Shown here piece after piece: positions 6,866-11,309 of a DNA stretch of 11,309 nucleotides. A program made the translations under genes and the position numbers. The stretch is from a bacterium. GTDB lineage: Bacteria; JAHJDO01. The notes under the pieces were generated by a model. It was not told where the DNA came from and made no database searches. It saw only the letters and a list, made by a program, of their open reading frames with translations. How positions within the stretch are numbered: the first letter of the stretch is position 1; each line of letters opens with the position of its first letter. The stretch is from contig JAGMBN010000032.1 in NCBI GenBank assembly GCA_023129655.1, forward strand, positions 1-11,309, given 5' to 3'.

Positions 6866-7627
6866 ATGTATCCAATATTATTTAAAATCGGTCCGGTAAC
6901 TGTTTATTCATATGGGGTAATGGTTGCTGTCGCCTTTCTTGTTTCTGTGTATTTCGCAAGCCGTTCAAATGAGAAAATTGCAGATCTTGGGCTTGTCCTT
7001 TTAATTTCAGGCATAGTTGGTGCTAGATTATTATACGTTCTTACAGAAATAGAATATTACAGAGCAAATCTCTTTGAGATACTAATGATTTGGAAAGGGG
7101 GACTGGTTTTTTATGGCGGATTTATTGCTGCATTTGTTTGCGGTTGGGTATTTTTAAAAAGGAATAAAATGCCTGTTCTGAAAACCTGTGATCATATAAT
7201 TCCATATCTTGCATTAGGTCAGGCAATAGGAAGAATCGGATGTTTCTTTAATGGATGCTGTTTTGGAAGGCCGACAAATCTTCCATGGGGAATGATATTC
7301 CCGGGAGGAAGTATAGCAGGGGATACATATCCTAGCATTCATATTCATCCAACACAGCTGTATTCTGTTTATACAAATTTTTTAATATTTGGAGTACTCT
7401 TATTATTTAAAAATTGGAAGAAGTTTGACGGGCAGATCTTATATCTGTATTTAATTCTATATTCTGTATCAAGATTTCTTATAGAATTTCTGCGAGCAGA
7501 CAACCCACAGATATTGCTGGGACTAACAATATCTCAGGTGATTTGCGTTGTGTTATTTCTAGCAGGAGTAATTATGTGTGTCGTCAAAGGCTTGTTGACA
7601 TTACGTACGTCATATGATACGCTTTAA
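6866..7627 (+). CDS. lgt: Prolipoprotein diacylglyceryl transferase
   Basis: Lgt transfers a diacylglyceryl group from phosphatidylglycerol to the lipobox cysteine of prolipoproteins in the inner membrane, the step before LspA. The protein is 253 residues from the ATG at 6866, giving the normal N-terminus 'MYPILFKIGPVTVYSYG'. A longer frame from 6770 would overlap lspA and adds no conserved residues. Motifs: 'GARLLYV' (52-58), 'GGLVFYGGF' (78-86), the Lgt signature 'GRIGCFFNGCCFG' (122-134, Arg123 equivalent to E. coli Arg143) and 'HPTQLYS' (161-167). The position of E. coli His103 is Tyr83, as in a subset of Lgt proteins. Several membrane helices are evident. The ribosome binding site is weak and lspA is only 5 nt upstream, so coupling is likely. 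Confidence 0.96.
   Translation: MYPILFKIGPVTVYSYGVMVAVAFLVSVYFASRSNEKIADLGLVLLISGIVGARLLYVLTEIEYYRANLFEILMIWKGGLVFYGGFIAAFVCGWVFLKRNKMPVLKTCDHIIPYLALGQAIGRIGCFFNGCCFGRPTNLPWGMIFPGGSIAGDTYPSIHIHPTQLYSVYTNFLIFGVLLLFKNWKKFDGQILYLYLILYSVSRFLIEFLRADNPQILLGLTISQVICVVLFLAGVIMCVVKGLLTLRTSYDTL
7595..7623 (+). promoter_or_regulatory. Candidate promoter/operator for yefM-yoeB inside the lgt 3' end
   Basis: A consensus -35 (TTGACA, 7595-7600) is followed after 17 nt by TACGCT (7618-7623), a weak -10 keeping the key T, A and T. The spacer holds the palindrome ACGTACGT (7603-7610) within a TGAC-N9-GTCA inverted repeat (7596-7612). E. coli YefM binds palindromes with a GTAC core, so this could be the autoregulatory operator. 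It overlaps codons of lgt, so chance cannot be excluded. Confidence 0.4.
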
Positions 7628-7642
7628 ATGGAGGGGATTAAA

Positions 7643-7885
7643 ATGACAATGCTTACAGCAAGTAAGGCAAGAATCGGACTGTATAAACTGCTGGATAAAA
7701 TAGCTGAATCTCATGAACCTATTCAGATTACAGGCAAAAGGCATAATGCTATTTTGATTGCAGAAGAAGATTGGCGCGCAATCAACGAAACATTATATCT
7801 TCTCTCAATTCCGGGAATGAGAGAGTCTATCCGAGAAGGATTAAAGACACCTCTCAAAAATTGCAGCAAGAGACTAGAATGGTAA
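7643..7885 (+). CDS. yefM: Phd/YefM family antitoxin
   Basis: 80 residues from the ATG at 7643, chosen because GGAGGGG (7630-7636) is 6 nt upstream; an ATG at 7628 would place that Shine-Dalgarno inside the gene. The N-terminal fold reads 'MTMLTASKARIGLYKLLDKI' then 'ESHEPIQITGKRHNAILIAEEDWRAI' (about 23-47), the Phd/YefM pattern: a dimeric DNA-binding half, followed by a C-terminal part (about 48-80) that in this family wraps and inhibits the toxin. The family represses its own operon. The stop overlaps the toxin start by 7 nt (ATGGTAA), the usual antitoxin-first coupling. The pair sits directly after lgt and looks like an insertion into a housekeeping operon. Confidence 0.9.
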   Translation: MTMLTASKARIGLYKLLDKIAESHEPIQITGKRHNAILIAEEDWRAINETLYLLSIPGMRESIREGLKTPLKNCSKRLEW

Positions 7886-8145
7886 ATTGGGAACTCGTTT
7901 ATACAAAACAAGCGCAAAAAGACGCCAAAAAGCTTTCTGCTTCGGGTCTGTGCTCAAAAGCAGAAGCTATCCTTGAAATAATAAAGTCAAATCCATTTCA
8001 AACTCCTCCTCCTTTTGAAAAGCTGGTGGGCGATTTAAAAGGAGCCTACTCTCGCAGGATAAATATTCAACATCGTCTTGTTTATCAAGTTATGATACGA
8101 TATAAAATGGTGAAGGTTATACGAATGTGGACTCATTATAGATAA
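7879..8145 (+). CDS. yoeB: Txe/YoeB family endoribonuclease toxin
   Basis: 88 residues from the ATG at 7879 inside the antitoxin stop region; an upstream frame from 7771 is a shadow of yefM. The sequence matches YoeB well: 'WELVYTKQAQKDAKKL', 'NPFQTPPPFEKLVGDLKG' (38-55), 'YSRRINIQHRLVYQV' (57-71) and the terminal 'WTHYR' (84-88). The catalytic residues of the RelE/YoeB fold appear intact: Glu47, Arg66, His86 and Tyr87 correspond to E. coli Glu46, Arg65, His83 and Tyr84. The toxin cleaves mRNA in the ribosomal A site when YefM is degraded. No frameshift or truncation is seen, so the module is probably active. Its stop overlaps, by 1 nt, the start of the gatA-like fragment that follows. Confidence 0.92.
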   Translation: MVNWELVYTKQAQKDAKKLSASGLCSKAEAILEIIKSNPFQTPPPFEKLVGDLKGAYSRRINIQHRLVYQVMIRYKMVKVIRMWTHYR

Positions 8146-8258
8146 TGAAATTACATACACTAACAGCTTATGAACTTGCTAAGTTGCTTACTTCCATGGA
8201 TACCAAAACTCTCCGAATAGTTTCAAAAGTCATACTTGAAAATTATACAGATTATTAA
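8145..8258 (+). pseudogene. Truncated duplicate of the gatA 5' end (37-codon frame)
   Basis: An ATG overlapping the yoeB stop opens a 37-codon frame beginning 'MKLHTLTAYELAKLL', almost the same as the GatA start 'MELHTLTAHELAKLL'. At the DNA level 39 of the first 44 bases match 8933-8976, and all five differences are transitions. From about 8190 the likeness fades; the remaining codons ('TSMDTKTLRIVSKVILENY…') only faintly resemble GatA helix residues and end at TAA. No good ribosome binding site is seen. The simplest reading is a relic of gatA duplicated when hicBA entered, or a recombination scar. It might instead be a short translated peptide, for which there is no evidence. Confidence 0.7.
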
Positions 8259-8262
8259 TGCT

Positions 8263-8496
8263 TTATAACAACTTTCTGAATTCCTCTACAGTTAAACCCA
8301 TGTCAGAAATAATACTTTTTAATGTGCGTCGTTTTATAATCTTCCCCCGATGTCTGGGAACTATAGTATGTCTTCTGTCCGACCTTCTTCGCCATACTTC
8401 ATGACTACCTTTTGCCTGCCGATGGAATTCAAACCTGCTTTTTTGAAGGACACGTATGATTTGGGAGTCTGTAATACTCGGGAACCTTATTCCCAT
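8263..8496 (-). CDS. hicA: HicA family mRNA interferase toxin
   Basis: 77 residues from the ATG at 8496, one nucleotide after the hicB stop (TGA-A-ATG); a longer frame would need a TTG start inside hicB. The fold is the small dsRNA-binding-like HicA domain: 'ITDSQIIRVLQKSRFEFHRQ', the catalytic 'KGSHEVW' with His32, 'HTIVPRHRGKIIKRRTLKSII' and the terminal 'MGLTVEEFRKLL'. HicA toxins cleave mRNA and are neutralised by HicB. All expected positions are present, so it is probably active. The gene order is hicB then hicA on the minus strand, opposite to its neighbours, in keeping with an independently acquired cassette between the gatA fragment and gatA. Confidence 0.93.
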   Translation of the reverse strand: MGIRFPSITDSQIIRVLQKSRFEFHRQAKGSHEVWRRRSDRRHTIVPRHRGKIIKRRTLKSIISDMGLTVEEFRKLL

Positions 8497-8497
8497 T

Positions 8498-8749
8498 TCA
8501 CTTAGCCCCTGCTGCAACAGGAATACTGGAGGTTACTATTGTGTTTCCTTGAAGCAGCGGAACTTCAGGTAATTCTTTATTTAACTCTTGATAGGATTTG
8601 AGTATTACTTTGATTGCGTCTTCAATATTCTCCATAACTTCGGCATAAGTGTCTCCTTCTACATGACAACCTTGCAGCATTGGGCATTCTGCATAATAGC
8701 CGCCTTCTTCCAAACACTCTACCATTATTGGATACAGATACTGCTGCAT
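8498..8749 (-). CDS. hicB: HicB family antitoxin
   Basis: 83 residues with the HicB partial RNase H-like fold: 'YLYPIMVECLEEGGYYAECPMLQGCHVEGDTYAEVMENIEDAI' (shown here by its key positions: Tyr18, Tyr19, Cys22, Pro23, Gly27, Gly32, Asn41 and Ile42), then a helix with 'KSYQELNKELPE'. The start at 8749 has AAGGAG (8764-8759) 9 nt upstream. It is the short type, without a clear helix-turn-helix or ribbon-helix-helix at the C-terminus, so direct DNA binding is uncertain. It neutralises HicA by covering its active site. The gene is transcribed away from gatA with a strong promoter in the intergenic region. Confidence 0.92.
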   Translation of the reverse strand: MQQYLYPIMVECLEEGGYYAECPMLQGCHVEGDTYAEVMENIEDAIKVILKSYQELNKELPEVPLLQGNTIVTSSIPVAAGAK

Positions 8750-8778
8750 TTCTTAATTCTCCTTTCAAATTTGTCTCC

Positions 8779-8806
8779 ATTATAGCCAAATTTTGGAAAA
8801 TATCAA
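8779..8806 (-). promoter_or_regulatory. hicBA promoter with palindrome in the spacer
   Basis: On the minus strand TTGATA (8806-8801) and a perfect TATAAT (8784-8779) are 16 nt apart. The expected start is near 8772, followed by the hicB ribosome binding site. The spacer contains the palindrome CCAAA-T-TTTGG (8786-8796), well placed for a repressor to block RNA polymerase. Confidence 0.75.
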
Positions 8807-8846
8807 TATCAGAAGCCACAAGCTATTTCAAACATCCACCAGAACC

Positions 8847-8863
8847 AGAATCCTCTCGATTCT
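8847..8863. repeat. Small inverted repeat between hicBA and gatA
   Basis: AGAATC and GATTCT form 6-bp arms around a 5-nt loop (CTCTC). No T-run follows on either strand, so this is not a typical terminator. It lies between the divergent hicBA promoter and gatA and could be a binding site or a chance repeat. Confidence 0.35.
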
Positions 8864-8910
8864 TCAGTTTGAGGTTGTATTTTGAAGAAATAGGTTTACA
8901 ATAATGTGCC

Positions 8911-8916
8911 TATAAT
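8911..8916 (+). promoter_or_regulatory. Candidate -10 element for gatA
   Basis: A perfect TATAAT sits 16 nt before the gatA ATG, but the matching -35 region (about 8888-8894) is poor. It would give a very short leader. Plausible because gatA is cut off from lgt by the TA modules and may need its own promoter. Confidence 0.35.
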
Positions 8917-8932
8917 TAACAGGGCAGGGGAG

Positions 8933-10390
8933 ATGGAATTACACACACTAACAGCTCATGAACTTGCTAAACTGCTGAGAAGCAGGGAAGTGAGTTCCGA
9001 AGAACTTACCAGAGCATTATATGAGCATATAGAAAAGACGGATGAAGAGATTGGAGCGTATATTACCTTAACAAAGTATATAGCCATTGAACAGGCAAAG
9101 GAAGCTGATAAAAGGATAAAGGAGAAAAGGGGCGTCGCCCCGTTGACAGGGATTCCGATTGCAATAAAAGACAACATGTGCATTAAGGATGTTCGGACTA
9201 CATGTGGGTCTAAAATGCTCAGTAATTTCATTCCTCCATACAATGCTGCAGTAATAAACAAGTTGAGAGAGAACGGGTTGGTATTTCTTGGCAAGACAAA
9301 TATGGATGAATTTGCTATGGGGTCATCTACAGAAACTTCCTATTTAAAAGTTACCAGAAATCCATGGGATACGAACACCATTCCCGGTGGTTCCAGCGGA
9401 GGGTCTGCAGCAGCTGTTGCGTCTGATCAGGCGATTTTATCTATTGGTTCCGATACAGGAGGTTCTATTCGCCAGCCTGCGTCTCATTGCGGCATAGTTG
9501 GTATGAAGCCTACTTATGGCAGAGTGTCAAGGTATGGGCTTGTAGCCTTTGCTTCGTCTCTTGACCAAATAGGTCCTTTGACCAAGGATGTTCAGGATTG
9601 CGCTGTGCTTCTTGAAGTAATAAGCGGATACGATCCTCTTGATTCAACATCAGTAAATATGAACGTTCCTGATTATATGAGCTTTCTCAATAAGGATATT
9701 AAGAATATTAAAATCGGAGTTCCAAAGGAGTATTTTGTAGAGGGAATTGATAAAGATGTGAAATCATCCATAAAAGCAGCTATAAAGAAATTGGAGGAAC
9801 TCGGGGCTATTATTGAAGAGGTGTCTTTGCCGCATACCGAGTATGCTGTTGCAACATATTATATTATTGCTCCTGCAGAAGCGAGCTCTAATCTGGCAAG
9901 ATATGATGGGGTTAAATATGGATACAGAGCAAAAGTGGAGGGTGCTGATAAAGACTTATTAGGTATGTATGAGGATACGAGAAAAGAGGGTTTTGGCGCG
10001 GAAGTGAAACGCAGAATAATGCTTGGAACCCACACATTAAGCTCAGGTTATTATGATGCGTATTACTTAAAAGCGCAGAAGGTGAGGACTCTTATCAAGC
10101 AGGACTTTGATCAGGTTTTCAAAGGATTTGATCTCTTAGTTACTCCAACATCTCCTACTCCTGCGTTTAAAATAGGAGAAAAAATAGATGATCCTCTGCA
10201 GATGTATTTATCTGATATATTTACAATACCCACTAATTTAGCAGGCTTGCCTACTATATCTCTTCCGTGTGGGCTTAGTAAAAATGGACTGCCAATAGGG
10301 CTTCAACTAATCGGCAACTATTTTGATGAAGGAAGAATTTTGCAGGTTGCGCATGCTTTTGAGCAGAATACAAAAAGTTCATCCTTATGA
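8933..10390 (+). CDS. gatA: Asp-tRNA(Asn)/Glu-tRNA(Gln) amidotransferase subunit A
   Basis: GatA releases ammonia from glutamine for the GatCAB complex, which amidates Glu-tRNA(Gln) and/or Asp-tRNA(Asn). The protein is 485 residues from the ATG at 8933. With this start the amidase triad falls at Lys79 ('IAIKDN'), Ser154 ('PGGSSGGSAAA') and Ser178 ('GSDTGGSIRQPAS'), the same numbers as in Staphylococcus aureus GatA, which supports the start over a GTG at 8906. An AGGG (8921-8924) and an adjacent GGGGAG provide the ribosome binding site. The C-terminus is complete ('GLPIGLQLIGNYFDEGRILQVAHAFE'). Neither gatC nor gatB is adjacent, so the complex is encoded at more than one locus. Its 5' end has a truncated copy 0.8 kb upstream. 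It converges with lepB 17 nt downstream. Confidence 0.97.
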   Translation: MELHTLTAHELAKLLRSREVSSEELTRALYEHIEKTDEEIGAYITLTKYIAIEQAKEADKRIKEKRGVAPLTGIPIAIKDNMCIKDVRTTCGSKMLSNFIPPYNAAVINKLRENGLVFLGKTNMDEFAMGSSTETSYLKVTRNPWDTNTIPGGSSGGSAAAVASDQAILSIGSDTGGSIRQPASHCGIVGMKPTYGRVSRYGLVAFASSLDQIGPLTKDVQDCAVLLEVISGYDPLDSTSVNMNVPDYMSFLNKDIKNIKIGVPKEYFVEGIDKDVKSSIKAAIKKLEELGAIIEEVSLPHTEYAVATYYIIAPAEASSNLARYDGVKYGYRAKVEGADKDLLGMYEDTRKEGFGAEVKRRIMLGTHTLSSGYYDAYYLKAQKVRTLIKQDFDQVFKGFDLLVTPTSPTPAFKIGEKIDDPLQMYLSDIFTIPTNLAGLPTISLPCGLSKNGLPIGLQLIGNYFDEGRILQVAHAFEQNTKSSSL

Positions 10391-10407
10391 AAAGCGAGAA
10401 CCCCGAA

Positions 10408-11055
10408 TTACCTTGTTATGCGCATTTTTGTTAATGGCCAGTACACGAAGAACGCTTTGCCTAACAAGTTCTTTTTGGGAACAAATCCCCAGAAGCGAGA
10501 ATCTTTGCTGTTTTTTGTATTGTCTCCCATAACAAAATATGCATCATCAGGTATCTTAATCAGCCCTTCTCCGTACATTCCCTCATTGTAATAATAGCGT
10601 TCCGTTATTGCTTGAGGAGCTCTCAGCTCTTTTTTGTTTATAAAAACACTTCCGTCTTTTATCTGTATTGTTTCTCCTGGAAAACCTACCAATCTTTTTA
10701 TGAAATCCTTTTTGGGATTAACAGGATACACAAAAACTATGATATCTCCCCTCTTTGGCTTTGTAAAATAGTATACAAATTTATTTACCATAATGTGATT
10801 CCCTATATTCAATGTAGGGATCATTGATCCTGTTGGTATTTTAAAAGTCTGGATGATAAGAGTAACAATTATTAACGCAAAAATAGATGCAGATCTTGCA
10901 GAATCCACATATTCAAAAATAAATTTAAGCACCTTTCTGTGCTTAGAGGAGCCTTTGTCTCTTTTAATAAAGTACTTTAATACAGCACTTGCTATAATCA
11001 ATCCTATCGCAAGATAAAGGATATGCATCGGTACTCTTTTAATCAATATATTCAT
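10408..11055 (-). CDS. lepB: Signal peptidase I
   Basis: LepB is the membrane serine protease that removes signal peptides of exported proteins. The 215-residue protein has two N-terminal hydrophobic segments (about 9-27 and 56-70), then the catalytic box 'IPTGSMIPTL' with nucleophile Ser77 and the general base Lys120 in 'DFIKRLVGFPGE'. The C-terminal box 'GDNTKNSKDSRFWG' is complete. AAGGTGGG (11066-11059) inside the end of lepA precedes the ATG by 3 nt, and the start overlaps the lepA stop by 1 nt (TAATG), so the classic lepA-lepB operon is present and coupled. It ends facing gatA. Confidence 0.96.
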   Translation of the reverse strand: MNILIKRVPMHILYLAIGLIIASAVLKYFIKRDKGSSKHRKVLKFIFEYVDSARSASIFALIIVTLIIQTFKIPTGSMIPTLNIGNHIMVNKFVYYFTKPKRGDIIVFVYPVNPKKDFIKRLVGFPGETIQIKDGSVFINKKELRAPQAITERYYYNEGMYGEGLIKIPDDAYFVMGDNTKNSKDSRFWGFVPKKNLLGKAFFVYWPLTKMRITR

Positions 11056-11309
11056 TAACCCACCTTAATCATAGCCACAAATGCCTCTTGCGGAATAGAA
11101 ACACTTCCTATCTGTTTCATTCTCTTCTTGCCTTTCTTCTGCTTCTCTAAAAGCTTTCTTTTCCTTGTAACATCTCCTCCGTATAGTTTTGCAATAACAT
11201 CTTTTCTCAAAGCGGAAATAGTTTCTCTAGCAATAACTTTGCTTCCTATTGCCGCCTGGATAGCAATGCTTATAAGCTGCTTTGGTATTGTCTGTTTCAA
11301 CCTGCCTGT
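11055..11309 (-). CDS. lepA: Elongation factor 4 (LepA), C-terminal part, cut by window edge
   Basis: The visible 84 codons are the unique C-terminal domain of the ribosomal back-translocation GTPase EF4/LepA: 'PKQLISIAIQAAIGSKVIARET', 'RKDVIAKLYGGDVTRKRKLLEKQKKGKKRMK' and the end 'IPQEAFVAMIKV' (given in short pieces). These Lys/Arg-rich residues reach towards the peptidyl-transferase centre in the family. The frame is open to the right edge (codons T-G-R-L before the ORF-internal TTG), so the GTPase and other domains lie outside. It is the upstream gene of lepB. Confidence 0.96.
   Translation of the reverse strand, partial: TGRLKQTIPKQLISIAIQAAIGSKVIARETISALRKDVIAKLYGGDVTRKRKLLEKQKKGKKRMKQIGSVSIPQEAFVAMIKVG

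Noticed and set aside
7771..7878. N-terminal extension of YoeB
   Set aside because: It is a shadow of the yefM coding sequence; YoeB proteins begin at the residues following the ATG at 7879.
8497..8517. Longer HicA start at a TTG inside hicB
   Set aside because: The ATG at 8496, one base after the hicB stop, fits HicA length and the usual hicBA arrangement.
8588..8904. Plus-strand open frames across hicB and its promoter
   Set aside because: They are antisense to hicB and its regulatory region and show no protein-family pattern.
8906..8932. GTG start for GatA adding nine residues
   Set aside because: No ribosome binding site; the ATG at 8933 places the catalytic triad at the exact family numbering and matches the start of the duplicated fragment.

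Overview
This window is an AT-rich, densely packed bacterial chromosome segment with two parts. From about 1 to 5950 there is an accessory carbohydrate-utilisation gene set. From about 5983 to the end there are housekeeping genes for protein export, lipoprotein maturation and translation (DksA-like protein, lspA, lgt, gatA, lepB, lepA), interrupted by two toxin-antitoxin (TA) modules. The lspA/lgt pair indicates a bacterium that makes lipoproteins. GatA indicates indirect Gln-tRNA and/or Asn-tRNA synthesis. The mix of paired Gfo/Idh/MocA oxidoreductases, a URO-D-like protein and a GH36-type glycosidase next to a DksA-lspA-lgt string resembles uncultured bacteria of the Omnitrophota/PVC type. 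That placement is an inference with low confidence.

Region 1 (about 1-5949, + strand). The 3' part of a beta-sandwich protein with a carbohydrate-binding-like C-terminus is followed by two different Gfo/Idh/MocA-family NAD(P)-dependent oxidoreductases. Next come a uroporphyrinogen-decarboxylase-superfamily protein and a GH36-type alpha-galactosidase-like enzyme. The four complete genes are almost contiguous (gaps or overlaps of -11 to +6 nt), so they look like one operon for a cytoplasmic glycoside or modified-sugar pathway. No transporter or regulator lies inside the window.

Region 2 (5983-7627, + strand). A DksA/TraR zinc-finger protein, signal peptidase II (lspA) and prolipoprotein diacylglyceryl transferase (lgt) form a tight operon, with no visible terminator separating it from the sugar genes.

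Region 3 (7628-8932). A YefM/YoeB TA pair (+) directly follows lgt. It is followed by a 37-codon frame whose first 15 codons nearly copy the start of gatA, then a hicBA TA pair on the - strand with its own strong promoter. So hicBA is flanked by two copies of the gatA 5' end, one truncated and one intact. This is the most telling sign of past rearrangement in the window.

Region 4 (8933-11309). gatA (+), with its Lys79/Ser154/Ser178 triad intact, converges with a lepA-lepB operon (-) with only 17 nt between the stop codons. lepA is cut by the window edge.
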